DNA from: Xanthobacteraceae bacterium | Lineage (GTDB): Bacteria; Pseudomonadota; Alphaproteobacteria; Rhizobiales; Xanthobacteraceae | Assembly (NCBI GenBank): GCA_019745775.1 | Contig: JAIESR010000006.1 | Span: 310,001 to 374,000 of the forward strand | Length of the DNA: 64,000 nt | Reading direction: 5' to 3' | Shown here: positions 47,344 to 57,170 of the stretch, one piece after another | Layout of the letters: each line of letters opens with the position of its first letter | Numbering within the stretch: position 1 is the first letter of the stretch | The notes under the pieces: generated by a model | Seen by the model: only the letters and a program-made list of their open reading frames with translations | Told to the model about the DNA's origin: nothing | Databases searched by the model: none | Position numbers and translations under genes: made by a program

Positions 47344-48798
47344 ATGAAACTCGCCAAGCTCCTCACGGTCGACGCTCTCAGCGACGCGCGCTTCGCCGAC
47401 CTCGACGTGCGTGCCATCACGGCCGACAGCCGCAAGGTCGAGCCCAAGGGCCTGTTCGTGGCGGTTTCGGGCACCAAGGACGACGGCCTCAAGTTCGTGA
47501 AGAACGCCATCGACGCCGGGGCGGTCGCGATCATGGCGGAGAAGGTGCCGCCGGTGCCGCTGCCCGACGGCGTGGCCTTCGTGCGCGTCGGAAATGCGCG
47601 CCGCGCGCTGGCGATCGCGGCGTCGCGCCTGTTCAAGCACCAGCCCGAGATCGTCGCGGCAGTGACCGGCACCAGCGGCAAGACCTCGGTCGCCGCGTTC
47701 ACGCGCCAGATCTGGGAGGCGACCGGGGAAGCGGCGGCCTCGATCGGCACCATCGGGCTCGTCGCGCCCGGCCGCGAAATCCATGGCTCGCTGACCACGC
47801 CCGATCCGGTCGAGTTGCATCGATCGCTCGACGAACTCGCCGGCGACGACGTCACGCATCTGGTGCTGGAGGCGTCCTCGCACGGCCTCGACCAGTTCCG
47901 ACTCGACGGCGTCAAGATCGCGGCCGGCGCCTTCACCAATATCAGCCGCGACCATCTCGACTATCACCCGACGCTCGAGGCCTATCTCGCCGCCAAGCTG
48001 CGGCTGTTCAGCGATCTCGTGCAGCCGCGCGGGGCTGCGGTGATCGTCGTCGACCACGAGCACGCCGATAAGGTGGTGGCGGCGGCGAAGCAGCGGCGGC
48101 TGCGGCTCCTCACCGTCGGCCGGCGCGGGGAGGGTATCCGCCTTATCGACACCGCGATCGACGGTTTCGCGCAGGTGCTGAAAGTCGTCTACGCCGGCAC
48201 CGAATTCACCGTGCGGCTGCCGCTGGTCGGCGGCTTCCAGGTCGAGAACGCACTCACCGCGGCCGGGCTCGCGATTGCGACCGACAGCGAGCCGCGCGCG
48301 GTGTTTGCCGCGCTCGAACGGCTCAAGGGCGCCAAGGGCCGGCTCGACCTCGCGGGCGAGCACGACGGCGCGCCGATCTTCGTCGATTACGCCCACAAGC
48401 CCGACGCGCTCGCCAAGGCGCTCGAGGCGCTACGGCCGTATGTATCGGGACAGCTCGTCGTGGTGTTCGGCTGCGGCGGCGACCGCGACGCCGGCAAGCG
48501 CCCGATGATGGGGGCGATCGCCGCCGAGAAGGCCGACCGTGTCATTGTGACCGACGACAACCCGCGCAGCGAGCGCCCGGCCGATATCCGGGCGCAAATC
48601 CTCCAATCGGCGCCCGGCGCCATCGAGATCGGCGACCGCGGCGAGGCGATTGCCCGCAGCATCGCGGCGCTGCGCAAGGGCGATGTCCTGCTCATTGCCG
48701 GCAAGGGCCACGAAACCGGCCAGATTGTCGGCAACCAGACGCTGCCATTCAGCGATCACGAGGCGGTCGCGGCCGCGCTGCGGGGAAAATCGGCATGA
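47344..48798 (+). CDS. murE: UDP-MurNAc-tripeptide synthetase, meso-Dap-adding
   Basis: A 484-residue Mur ligase that adds the third residue to the wall precursor. ATP-binding TGTSGKTSVA, the FTNISRDHLDYH segment, and the DNPRSERP motif, which marks meso-diaminopimelate specificity. Its stop overlaps the murF start by 4 bases. Confidence 0.97.
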   Translation: MKLAKLLTVDALSDARFADLDVRAITADSRKVEPKGLFVAVSGTKDDGLKFVKNAIDAGAVAIMAEKVPPVPLPDGVAFVRVGNARRALAIAASRLFKHQPEIVAAVTGTSGKTSVAAFTRQIWEATGEAAASIGTIGLVAPGREIHGSLTTPDPVELHRSLDELAGDDVTHLVLEASSHGLDQFRLDGVKIAAGAFTNISRDHLDYHPTLEAYLAAKLRLFSDLVQPRGAAVIVVDHEHADKVVAAAKQRRLRLLTVGRRGEGIRLIDTAIDGFAQVLKVVYAGTEFTVRLPLVGGFQVENALTAAGLAIATDSEPRAVFAALERLKGAKGRLDLAGEHDGAPIFVDYAHKPDALAKALEALRPYVSGQLVVVFGCGGDRDAGKRPMMGAIAAEKADRVIVTDDNPRSERPADIRAQILQSAPGAIEIGDRGEAIARSIAALRKGDVLLIAGKGHETGQIVGNQTLPFSDHEAVAAALRGKSA

Positions 48799-50231
48799 GC
48801 ACTGATCCGCTATGGACCGTCGATGCAATGGTGCAGGCTATGGACGCCACGCGCACCGGCAGCTTGCCGGACGCGATCACCGGCATTTCCATCGACAGCC
48901 GCAGCATCGGGCGCAGCGACGCATTCTTCGCGATCAAGGGCGACAACCGCGACGGCCACGACTTCGTGCCGGCCGCGCTCGCCAATGGTGCCGGGCTCGC
49001 GGTCGTTGCTTCCGACAAGCGCGATGGCTTCCCCAAGGACGCCCCGCTGCTCGCCGTGCCGGACGTGCTCGAAGGCCTGCGCTCGCTCGCTCGTGCTGCA
49101 CGCGCGCGTTCGCCGGCGAAAAGGATTGGCGTCACCGGCTCGGTCGGCAAGACCGGCACCAAGGAAGCCTTGCGGCTCGCGCTCGCGCCGTCGGGCGAGA
49201 CCCATGCCTCGGTCGCCTCCTACAACAACCACTGGGGCGTGCCGCTTTCGCTCGCGCGCTGTCCCGCGAGCGCGCGGTTCGCGGTGTTCGAGATGGGTAT
49301 GAACCATGCCGGCGAGATCGAGCCGTTGACGCAACTGGTTTCACCGCACGTCGCCATCATCACCACCATCGCGCCGGTGCATCTCGAAAACCTGGGCTCG
49401 ATCGAAGCGATTGCCGACGCCAAGGCGGAAATCTTCCGCGGCCTGGTGCCAGTCGGCGCGGCGGTGATCAACCGCGACATCCCGCAATACGCGCGGCTTG
49501 CGCGCGCGGCGGAAGCCGTGGGCGCTCGCGTCGTCTCGTTCGGCGAGCACGCCAAGGCCGACGCGCGGCTGATCAAGTCCTCGCTGCAGGCGGACTGCTC
49601 GACGGTGCAGGCGCGCATCCTGGGCGCCGACGTCACCTACAAGCTCGGCGCGCCCGGACGCCATGTCGTCTCGAACTCGCTGGCGGTGCTGGCGGCGGCG
49701 TCGCTCGCCGGCGCCGACCTCGCGCTCGCGGCCCTGGCTCTCGCCAGCCTGATGCCGCCGACCGGCCGCGGCGCGCGCAGCGAGCTTCGCCTACCCGGCG
49801 GCAACGTGCTGCTGATCGACGAGAGCTACAACGCCAATCCGGCCTCCATGCAGGCCGCGATCGCGCTCCTGGGACAGGCCGAGGTGGCGGCGCCGGGCCG
49901 CCGCATCGCCGTGCTCGGCGACATGCTCGAGCTCGGGCCGACCGGCGCCGAGCTGCATCGCGGCCTGGTCGAGCCGGTGATGGCGCAGGGCATCGATCTG
50001 GTGTTCTGCTGCGGGCCGCTCATGCATTCGCTCTGGGAGGCCCTTCCCTCCGAGCGCCGGGGAGCGTATGCGGAGACCTCGGCCGCGTTGGAGCCCCAGG
50101 TGCTGGCCGCCGTCCGCGCCGGCGACGCCGTCATGGTCAAGGGATCGCTCGGATCGCGGATGGGTCCTATCGTGCAAGCGTTGGAAAAGAACTATTCCCG
50201 CACCGCCATCGCGGCGCCGAGTCGAAGCTGA
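48795..50231 (+). CDS. murF: UDP-MurNAc-tripeptide:D-Ala-D-Ala ligase
   Basis: A 478-residue Mur ligase that adds D-Ala-D-Ala. ATP site TGSVGKTGTKEA, then ASYNNHWGVPLSLAR, FEMGMNHAGEIEPLT and LIDESYNANPASMQAA, all typical of MurF. It is 32 bp before mraY, in the same operon. Confidence 0.97.
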   Translation: MSTDPLWTVDAMVQAMDATRTGSLPDAITGISIDSRSIGRSDAFFAIKGDNRDGHDFVPAALANGAGLAVVASDKRDGFPKDAPLLAVPDVLEGLRSLARAARARSPAKRIGVTGSVGKTGTKEALRLALAPSGETHASVASYNNHWGVPLSLARCPASARFAVFEMGMNHAGEIEPLTQLVSPHVAIITTIAPVHLENLGSIEAIADAKAEIFRGLVPVGAAVINRDIPQYARLARAAEAVGARVVSFGEHAKADARLIKSSLQADCSTVQARILGADVTYKLGAPGRHVVSNSLAVLAAASLAGADLALAALALASLMPPTGRGARSELRLPGGNVLLIDESYNANPASMQAAIALLGQAEVAAPGRRIAVLGDMLELGPTGAELHRGLVEPVMAQGIDLVFCCGPLMHSLWEALPSERRGAYAETSAALEPQVLAAVRAGDAVMVKGSLGSRMGPIVQALEKNYSRTAIAAPSRS

Positions 50232-50263
50232 CCTGACAAGACAGATCCCATCAAGGCTGATCC

Positions 50264-51349
50264 ATGCTCTACTGGCTTTCCTTCCTGTCGGACCAGCTCA
50301 ACGTCCTCAACGTATTCCGTTACATCACTGTGCGGACCGGCGGCGCCATGATCACGGCGCTGATCTTCGTGTTCCTGTTCGGCCCGAGGATCATCGACAA
50401 GCTGCGGGCGCTACAGGGCAAGGGCCAGCCGATCCGCGCCGACGGGCCGCAGTCGCATCTCGTCACCAAGAAAGGCACGCCCACCATGGGCGGCCTGATG
50501 ATCCTGCTCGGCATCATCGTGGCGACGGTGCTGTGGGCCAATCCGGCCAACACCTACGTCTGGATCGTGCTCGGCGTGACGCTCGCCTTCGGCGCGATCG
50601 GCCTCTACGACGACTATCTCAAGGTCACGCGCCAGACCTCGGCGGGCTTTGCAAGCAAGGCCCGCCTCGCGCTCGAGATCCTCATCGCGATGGTGGCCTG
50701 CTATTACATCGTGTCGATCGGGCGCGAGCCGTTTGCGTCGTCGCTTACGTTCCCGTTCTTCAAGGATCTGCTGCTGCCGCTCGGCTGGTTCTTCCTGGTG
50801 ATGGGTGCCTTCGTCATCGTCGGCGCCGGCAATGCGGTGAACCTCACCGACGGGCTCGACGGCCTTGCCATCGTGCCGGTCATCATCGTGGCGCTGAGCT
50901 TCGGGCTGATCTCCTATCTCGCCGGCAACCTCACGCTGTCCGACTATCTCCAGATTCACTACGTGGCCGGAACCGGCGAGCTCGCGGTGCTGTGCGGCGC
51001 CGTCATCGGCGCGGGCCTCGGATTCCTGTGGTTCAACGCGCCGCCGGCGTCGATCTTCATGGGCGACACCGGATCGCTGGCGCTCGGCGGCATGCTCGGC
51101 TCGATCGCGGTCGCCACCAAGCACGAGATCGTGCTGGCGGTGGTCGGCGGACTGTTCGTGCTCGAGGCGGTCTCGGTGATCGTGCAGGTGGTCTCGTTCA
51201 AGCTTACCGGCAAGCGCGTGTTCCGGATGGCGCCGCTGCATCATCACTTCGAGCAGAAGGGCTGGACCGAGCCGCAGATCGTGATCCGCTTCTGGATCAT
51301 CGCGGTCGTGCTCGCGCTGGTCGGCCTCTCGACTCTGAAGCTGCGGTAA
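50264..51349 (+). CDS. mraY: phospho-MurNAc-pentapeptide translocase
   Basis: A 361-residue integral membrane enzyme (about ten helices) that makes lipid I. The motifs are [42 protein letters not shown] and [20 protein letters not shown], matching MraY. The stop codon touches the murD start. Confidence 0.97.
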   Translation: MLYWLSFLSDQLNVLNVFRYITVRTGGAMITALIFVFLFGPRIIDKLRALQGKGQPIRADGPQSHLVTKKGTPTMGGLMILLGIIVATVLWANPANTYVWIVLGVTLAFGAIGLYDDYLKVTRQTSAGFASKARLALEILIAMVACYYIVSIGREPFASSLTFPFFKDLLLPLGWFFLVMGAFVIVGAGNAVNLTDGLDGLAIVPVIIVALSFGLISYLAGNLTLSDYLQIHYVAGTGELAVLCGAVIGAGLGFLWFNAPPASIFMGDTGSLALGGMLGSIAVATKHEIVLAVVGGLFVLEAVSVIVQVVSFKLTGKRVFRMAPLHHHFEQKGWTEPQIVIRFWIIAVVLALVGLSTLKLR

Positions 51350-52750
51350 ATGATCCCGGTCACGAGTTTCGCGGGCAGGAAAGTCGCGGTGTTCGGCCTC
51401 GGCGGCTCCGGGCTCGTCAGCGCGAGCGCGCTGCTCGCCGGCGGCGCCGATGTGATCGGTTGGGACGACAATGCCGGCACCGTTGCCAAGGCGACGAGCG
51501 CCGGCATCCCGACCGCCGATCTCCGGCATGCCGACTGGTCGAAGATTGCGGCGCTCGTGCTCGCGCCCGGCGTGCCGCTCACCCATCCGGCGCCGCACTG
51601 GACGGTCGGTCTCGCACGCGCCGCCGCGGTCGACGTGATCGGCGATGTCGAGCTGTTCTGCCGCGAGCGCCGCCGCCATGTGCCGAATGCGCCGTTCGTC
51701 GCCATCACCGGCACCAACGGCAAGTCGACCACCACGGCGCTCACCGCGCACCTTGTCGCCGGTGCCGGCTACGACGCCCAGGTGGGCGGCAATATCGGCA
51801 CCGCGATCCTGTCGCTGGAGCCGCCGGGGCGCGGCCGGGTGCATGTGATCGAGGTTTCGTCCTATCAGGTCGACCTGGCGCCCTCGCTCGATCCGTCGGT
51901 CGGTATCCTGATCAATGTGAGCGAGGACCATCTCGATCGCCACGGCACGCTCGCGCACTACGCCGCGGTGAAGGAGCGGCTGGTCGCCGGGGTGCAGGAG
52001 AACGGCACGGCGATCGTCGGCGTCGACGACAACTGGTGCCAGGCCGCCGCCGACCGCATCGAGCAGGCCGGCAAGCGCGTGGTGCGCGTGTCAGTGCGCC
52101 GGCCGCTCGCCGACGGCCTCTATGTCGAGGCGGGACGGATCATCGAAGCCAGTGGCGGCAGCCGCACCGACATCGCGCTGCTCGGTGGGATCGGATCGTT
52201 GCGCGGCGCGCACAACGCGCAGAACGCGGCCTGCGCGACCGGCGCCGCGCGCGCGCTCGGTCTGTCGATCGACCAGATACAGAGCGGCCTGCGCTCGTTC
52301 CCGGGCCTTGCGCATCGCATGGAGGAGGTCGGCCGCAAGGGCCGCGTGCTGTTCGTCAACGACTCCAAGGCGACCAACGCGGATTCCGCTGCGCAGGCGC
52401 TCGCCTGCTTCAGCGATATCTTCTGGATCCTGGGCGGCAAGGCGAAGACCGGCGGGCTCTCGACCCTCACCGGCTTCTTCCCGCGCATCCGCAAGGCCTA
52501 CCTGATCGGCGAAGCGGCGGCGGCGTTCGCCACGGAGCTCGAGGGCAAGGTGCCGTATGTGGTAGCCGGCACGCTCGACCGCGCGGTTGCGCTTGCCGCC
52601 CGTGATGCCGAGGCTGCGGACATGGCCGAACCGGTGGTGCTGCTCTCGCCCGCCTGCGCGTCGTTCGACCAGTACCGCAATTTCGAGGTGCGCGGCGACG
52701 CCTTCCGGCAACTGGTGCTGGCGCTGCCAGGGCTCGTGGGACCGCGCTGA
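51350..52750 (+). CDS. murD: UDP-MurNAc-L-alanine:D-glutamate ligase
   Basis: A 466-residue Mur ligase that adds D-glutamate. The motifs are [11 protein letters not shown] at the N-terminus, [16 protein letters not shown] and [12 protein letters not shown], and [20 protein letters not shown] 51350 directly follows mraY. In related genomes ftsW, murG and murC come next; here a TIR-domain gene follows after 64 bp, so the cluster ends here. Confidence 0.97.
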   Translation: MIPVTSFAGRKVAVFGLGGSGLVSASALLAGGADVIGWDDNAGTVAKATSAGIPTADLRHADWSKIAALVLAPGVPLTHPAPHWTVGLARAAAVDVIGDVELFCRERRRHVPNAPFVAITGTNGKSTTTALTAHLVAGAGYDAQVGGNIGTAILSLEPPGRGRVHVIEVSSYQVDLAPSLDPSVGILINVSEDHLDRHGTLAHYAAVKERLVAGVQENGTAIVGVDDNWCQAAADRIEQAGKRVVRVSVRRPLADGLYVEAGRIIEASGGSRTDIALLGGIGSLRGAHNAQNAACATGAARALGLSIDQIQSGLRSFPGLAHRMEEVGRKGRVLFVNDSKATNADSAAQALACFSDIFWILGGKAKTGGLSTLTGFFPRIRKAYLIGEAAAAFATELEGKVPYVVAGTLDRAVALAARDAEAADMAEPVVLLSPACASFDQYRNFEVRGDAFRQLVLALPGLVGPR

Positions 52751-52814
52751 CGCGCGTTCGCCTCATTGGACAATCGCACCGACGGCCATTAAAAATTCCC
52801 CGGCACGAGGGACC

Positions 52815-53906
52815 ATGGCCGATATCTTCATCTCCTACAAAAAGGAAGACGCGGGCCGCGTGATCCGCATGGTCGAGGCGTTGCGGGCCGAAGGCTTCGA
52901 CGTCTGGTGGGATCACGGCATCAAGGCCGGCTCCGAATGGGATCGCTCGATCCACAAGGAGCTCTACGCCGCCAAGGTCGTGATCGCGATCTGGTCGAAC
53001 GCGTCGGTCGCCGCTCCCTGGGTGAAGGAAGAGGCGACCGTCGGCAAGAGCCGCGGCGTGCTGGTGCCGGCGCGCATCGACGACGTCGACCCGCCGCTCG
53101 GCTTCATGATGATCCAGGCCGCCGATCTGGTCGATTGGCAGGGCGACCGCGCCGATCCGCGCTGGGCGCATTTCCTCGAGGCGGTGCGCGGCATCCTCGA
53201 TGGCGGCGCCGGACTGAACGCCCCATCCGCTCCGCCGCCGGGTTTGACATCGCGGGTACCGGCGCGCAGCAGCGCGCCACGCAGCCAGACGGCGATGCTG
53301 GTCGCGATCGGCGGCGTCGCGCTGATCGCCGTTGCGCTCGCGGCGTGGATGTTCGTATCGCGCGGGCAGGGGCCGGCGGTCGCCGTGACGACGCCCACGC
53401 AACCGCCGTCCGGGCAGACGTCGCAGCCGCCACCGCCGCAACAGCAGCGGATCAGCGAGGGCGAGCAGAAGCTCTGGGACCGTGCGCTGGAGGAAAAATC
53501 CCGCCAGGGCTTCCAGACCTACCTTGTCAGCTATCCGAACGGCGCTTACGCGCAGCGCGCACGCGATGTGCTGCTCACTTGTCGTACTGAAACGAGGGAA
53601 GTCTGGAAGCCCGGCCCCGACGTCGCCAACCAGATGGTGCGCGGCGTCGCCGGCGGTGCGCTGTCGTCCGGCGTGACGGCGGAGCAGCACTGCAAGCAGG
53701 CGAAGGCGGACGTCTATTCCCGCGCCAAGCTGATGTGCGAAACCATCGTCACCAACGGCGGCTATCGCAACGCCAAATGGACGGTCACCGACGCGCCCTG
53801 CGACTGCAAGCAGCCGAACAACGTGGTGATGACCTGCATCGCCGATCTCGCTTATTCCTGCCGCTGGGAGATGCGCGTCACCGAGCGGAACGAAATATGC
53901 GGTTAG
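52815..53906 (+). CDS. TIR-domain transmembrane protein
   Basis: A 363-residue protein. Residues 1-about 130 are a TIR domain: ADIFISYKKEDAGRV, then GFDVWWDHGIKAGSEWDRSI and IWSNASVAAPWVKEEA. A Ser/Pro-rich linker, one membrane helix (about 157-178, AMLVAIGGVALIAVALAAWM) and a periplasmic part with seven or more Cys follow. The TIR domain would face the cytoplasm. Some bacterial TIR domains cleave NAD; the catalytic Glu is not certain here (Glu41 and Asp43 are candidates), so no activity is claimed. ATG 52815 follows a GAGGGA site. Role unknown; signalling or defence are options. Confidence 0.8.
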   Translation: MADIFISYKKEDAGRVIRMVEALRAEGFDVWWDHGIKAGSEWDRSIHKELYAAKVVIAIWSNASVAAPWVKEEATVGKSRGVLVPARIDDVDPPLGFMMIQAADLVDWQGDRADPRWAHFLEAVRGILDGGAGLNAPSAPPPGLTSRVPARSSAPRSQTAMLVAIGGVALIAVALAAWMFVSRGQGPAVAVTTPTQPPSGQTSQPPPPQQQRISEGEQKLWDRALEEKSRQGFQTYLVSYPNGAYAQRARDVLLTCRTETREVWKPGPDVANQMVRGVAGGALSSGVTAEQHCKQAKADVYSRAKLMCETIVTNGGYRNAKWTVTDAPCDCKQPNNVVMTCIADLAYSCRWEMRVTERNEICG

Positions 53907-53935
53907 AGCGGTTCCCACCTGCAACGGGTCTTTCC

Positions 53936-54016
53936 CCGCTCATTCCCGCGCAAGCGGGAATCCAGTCTTGAGCTAGCCTGGGTCCCCGCTTTCGCGGGGA
54001 CGAGCGGGAGAGAGCG
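53936..54016. repeat. 80-bp double-hairpin repeat, copy 3
   Basis: It has the same paired hairpins as at 5274 and 21289, ending in GGGACGAGCGGGAGAGA. It separates the TIR gene from the following FAD enzyme gene. Confidence 0.85.
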
Positions 54017-54086
54017 AGTCAACTTAACCGGGGAATGCTCTAGGCTCGTTCGCGAGACAGCTTGCCGCTTACCAGCCGCCGGAACG

Positions 54087-55727
54087 ATGCTGCGCCTCAC
54101 CGAACTCAAGCTTCCATTGGATCATGCGCCGGACGCCATCGCGGCGGCCGTTCTCAAGCGCTTGCAGCTCAAGCCGCAGGACCTGATCGATTGCTCGGTC
54201 TTTCGACGCGCGGTCGATGCCCGCAAGAAGTCGGCGATCGCGCTGATCTACACGCTCGATATCAGCGTGCGGAACGAAGCCGCCGTGCTGAAGCGGATGG
54301 CGGGCGACCGCAATCTGTCGGTCGCTCCCGACACCGGCTATCGTCTCAGGACGCGCGCGCCCGGCGATCTTGCATTGCGGCCCGTCGTCATCGGCGCCGG
54401 CCCGTGCGGCCTGCTTGCGGGGCTCGTTCTTTCGCAGATGGGCTTTCGCCCGATCATCCTGGAGCGCGGCAAGGTCGTGCGCGAGCGCACCAAGGATACC
54501 TGGCGGCTGTGGCGCAAGTCGGTGCTGGACCCGGAATCGAACGTGCAGTTCGGCGAAGGCGGTGCCGGTACGTTCTCCGACGGCAAGCTCTACAGCCAGA
54601 TCAAGGATCCGGAGAGCTACGGCCGCAAGGTGCTGACCGAATTCGTCAAGGCCGGAGCGCCGGAGGAGATCCTCTATGTCGCCAAGCCGCATATCGGCAC
54701 GTTCCGGCTGGTGACGATCGTCGAGCACCTGCGCGCGACCATCGAAGCGCTCGGCGGCGAGTACCGCTTCCAGAGCAAGGTCGCGGATATCGAAATCGAG
54801 AAGCGCCGGGACGGCAGCCGGCAGGTCGTCGGGGTGGTGCTGGCCGACGGCACGCGCATCGCGGCCGATCATGTCGTGCTCGCGGTCGGCCACAGTGCGC
54901 GCGACACGTTTCAGATGCTCTACGACCGCGGCGTTGCGATCGAAGCGAAGCCGTTCTCGATCGGCGTGCGCATCGAGCATCCGCAGTCGCTGATCGATCG
55001 CTGCCGCTATGGCGGGCTTGCCGGGCATACGCTGCTCGGCGCCGCCGATTACAAGCTCGTGCACCACGGCAGCAACGGACGCTCGGTGTACAGCTTCTGC
55101 ATGTGCCCGGGCGGCACCGTGGTGGCCGCGACCTCCGAGCCCGGGCGGGTCGTAACCAACGGCATGAGCCAATACTCGCGCAACGAGCGCAACGCGAATG
55201 CCGGCATCGTGGTGGGCATCACGCCCGCCGACTATCCGGGCCATCCGCTCGCCGGCATCGCGTTCCAGCGGCGGTGGGAAGAACTCGCGTTCGAGGCCGG
55301 CGGAAGCAACTACGCGGCGCCGGCGCAGACGGTTGGCGATTTCCTGGCGCGCCGGGCAAGCGCTGCACTGGGCGACGTGGTGCCGTCATATAGACCTGGC
55401 GTGCGGCCGACCGATCTCGCCGCCTGCCTGCCGGATTTCGCCGTTGCGGCGATCCGCGAAGCGCTCCCGGCGTTCGACCGGAAGATCAAGGGCTTCTCGT
55501 TCGACGACGCGGTGATGACGGGCGTCGAGACGCGGACCTCGTCGCCGATCCGGATCGGTCGCGACCGCAGCTTCCAGAGCCTGAACACGCGCGGGCTCTA
55601 TCCGGCGGGCGAGGGCGCCGGCTACGCCGGCGGCATCCTCTCCGCCGGCGTCGCCGGCATCCGCGTTGCCGAAGCCGTGGCGCTGGACATTGCGGGGGTC
55701 GGTGTGATCGAGAATGGATTGAAATGA
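54087..55727 (+). CDS. FAD-dependent dehydrogenase (COG2509 type)
   Basis: A 546-residue flavoprotein. The N-terminal 90 residues are an alpha/beta region (LQLKPQDLIDCSVFRRAVDA); the FAD Rossmann motif is PVVIGAGPCGLLAGLVL at about residue 100. Also FGEGGAGTFSDGKLYSQIKD and the C-terminal GLYPAGEGAGYAGGILSAG, which together match the COG2509 group of FAD-dependent dehydrogenases. Substrate unknown. The stop overlaps the next start, so they form a pair. Confidence 0.8.
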   Translation: MLRLTELKLPLDHAPDAIAAAVLKRLQLKPQDLIDCSVFRRAVDARKKSAIALIYTLDISVRNEAAVLKRMAGDRNLSVAPDTGYRLRTRAPGDLALRPVVIGAGPCGLLAGLVLSQMGFRPIILERGKVVRERTKDTWRLWRKSVLDPESNVQFGEGGAGTFSDGKLYSQIKDPESYGRKVLTEFVKAGAPEEILYVAKPHIGTFRLVTIVEHLRATIEALGGEYRFQSKVADIEIEKRRDGSRQVVGVVLADGTRIAADHVVLAVGHSARDTFQMLYDRGVAIEAKPFSIGVRIEHPQSLIDRCRYGGLAGHTLLGAADYKLVHHGSNGRSVYSFCMCPGGTVVAATSEPGRVVTNGMSQYSRNERNANAGIVVGITPADYPGHPLAGIAFQRRWEELAFEAGGSNYAAPAQTVGDFLARRASAALGDVVPSYRPGVRPTDLAACLPDFAVAAIREALPAFDRKIKGFSFDDAVMTGVETRTSSPIRIGRDRSFQSLNTRGLYPAGEGAGYAGGILSAGVAGIRVAEAVALDIAGVGVIENGLK

Positions 55728-56974
55728 GCGGAAGCAAGAACGACACCGTCGTCGTGATCGGTGCGGGCATTGTCGGCGTGTGCGCGGCCTGGCAACTCGC
55801 GCGCCGCGGCGCCGGCGTGACGCTGATCGATCGCGACGAGCCGGGGCGGGGCTGCTCCTACGGCAATGCCGGCGCGCTGAGCTTCGGCAGCGTCGCCCCA
55901 CTCGCGATGCCGGGCGTGATGCGCGACGCCGTGAGCATGTTGCTCGATCCGGCGGCGCCGCTGCGCATTCCGCTTACCTATCTGCCGAAGGCCGCGACGT
56001 GGCTCACGCAGTTCGTGCGCGCGGCGCGCCCGGATGCGGTGAAACGCATCTCCGATGCGTTGTCGACGCTGCTCGCGAATTCGATCGAGAAGCATCTCGA
56101 AATCCTCCGCGATGTCGGCGCCACCGGGATCGTGCGGCGCACCGGCCAGCTCTATCTCTATCCGGACGAGAGGTGGCTTGCGAAGGACGCCGGCTCCTGG
56201 CAGCTCCGCAAGGCGCACGGCCTGCGGATCGAGCGCCTCGACCGCGAGGGCATCCTGGCGCTCGAGCCCGAGGTCGGGCCCGACTATGCGATCGGCATGT
56301 TCACGCCCGACCAGGGCATGTCGGTGAATCCTTACCGGCAGGTCACCGCCATCGCTGCCGACTTCGCGCGCCACGGCGGGAAGATCGTTCGTGACAACGT
56401 CGTGGCGATCGAGGTCGAGAGCGAGCAGGTGCGGGCGGTGCGCGGCGAGGCGGGCACTTACCCGTGCGACCATGCCGTGGTCTGCGCCGGCGCGTGGTCG
56501 GCGCAATTGCTCCGTGCGCTAGACTATGCGCTGCCGCTCGAGAGCCAGCGCGGCTATCACGTCACCGTCGCGTCGCCCGGCATCTCGATTTCGCGGCCGG
56601 TGGTGGCGGCCGATCGCAAGGTCTTCCTCACGCCGATGGAAGAGGGGTTGCGCGCCGCCGGCACCGTCGAGTTTGGCGGCCTTGATCGCGCGCCCACCCG
56701 CAAGCGCGCGGAGTTTCTGGTGCGCGACATGGCGCGGGTTTTTCCGCGCGTGCAGATCCCCGACGGCTGGTCGTTCTGGATGGGGCACCGGCCGTGCTTC
56801 CCGGATTCGCTGCCGGTGATGGGGCCGAGCCGCCACCGCGGCCTCTGGTTCAATTTCGGCCACGGCCATCTCGGGCTGACCATGTCGGCGCCGAGCGGCG
56901 ACATCCTCGCGCGCGCGATCTGCGGCGAGCCGTCGAATATCGACCTCGCGCCGTTTTCCTTCGCGCGGTTCTGA
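55724..56974 (+). CDS. D-amino acid dehydrogenase-like FAD oxidoreductase (DadA family)
   Basis: A 416-residue FAD enzyme of the DAO family. The Rossmann motif VVVIGAGIVGVCAAWQLARR is at residues 9-28, then RGCSYGNAGALSFGSVAPLA, and the C-terminal GHRPCFPDSLPVMGPSRH and FGHGHLGLTMSAPSG, which are DadA-like. It oxidises a D-amino acid or another amine at the membrane surface. The start overlaps the previous stop by 4 bases. Confidence 0.85.
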   Translation: MSGSKNDTVVVIGAGIVGVCAAWQLARRGAGVTLIDRDEPGRGCSYGNAGALSFGSVAPLAMPGVMRDAVSMLLDPAAPLRIPLTYLPKAATWLTQFVRAARPDAVKRISDALSTLLANSIEKHLEILRDVGATGIVRRTGQLYLYPDERWLAKDAGSWQLRKAHGLRIERLDREGILALEPEVGPDYAIGMFTPDQGMSVNPYRQVTAIAADFARHGGKIVRDNVVAIEVESEQVRAVRGEAGTYPCDHAVVCAGAWSAQLLRALDYALPLESQRGYHVTVASPGISISRPVVAADRKVFLTPMEEGLRAAGTVEFGGLDRAPTRKRAEFLVRDMARVFPRVQIPDGWSFWMGHRPCFPDSLPVMGPSRHRGLWFNFGHGHLGLTMSAPSGDILARAICGEPSNIDLAPFSFARF

Positions 56975-56995
56975 GCGGCTAGCCAGCTCTCAGCC

Positions 56996-57144
56996 CGTCA
57001 TCCTGAGGTGCGAGCCATCAGCGCGTTTACGCGCGTCTTCGACGCGCCATGGCGAGCCTCGAAGGATGCACGGCCCCGATGTTGCAACAGCCGGGCCGTC
57101 GCCCTTCGAGGGCCGTGCTGCGCACGGCCACCTCAGGGTGACGG
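56996..57144. repeat. pair of REP-like hairpins
   Basis: GTCATCCTGAGGTGCGAGCC...GCCTCGAAGGATG and GCCCTTCGAGGGCCGTGCTG...CACCTCAGGGTGAC fill the gap between convergent genes. They are a diverged branch of the family found at 22320 and 40132. Confidence 0.75.
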
Positions 57145-57170
57145 TTGCAGGTTTTCTTCGGCGCGCCACG

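Noticed and set aside
50411-51958. Long open frame antisense to mraY and murD
   Set aside because: Shadow of two intact genes; low-complexity His/Arg/Asp composition.
52815-53906. Claim that the TIR protein is an NADase
   Set aside because: The catalytic Glu cannot be placed with confidence by eye; only the fold is supported.
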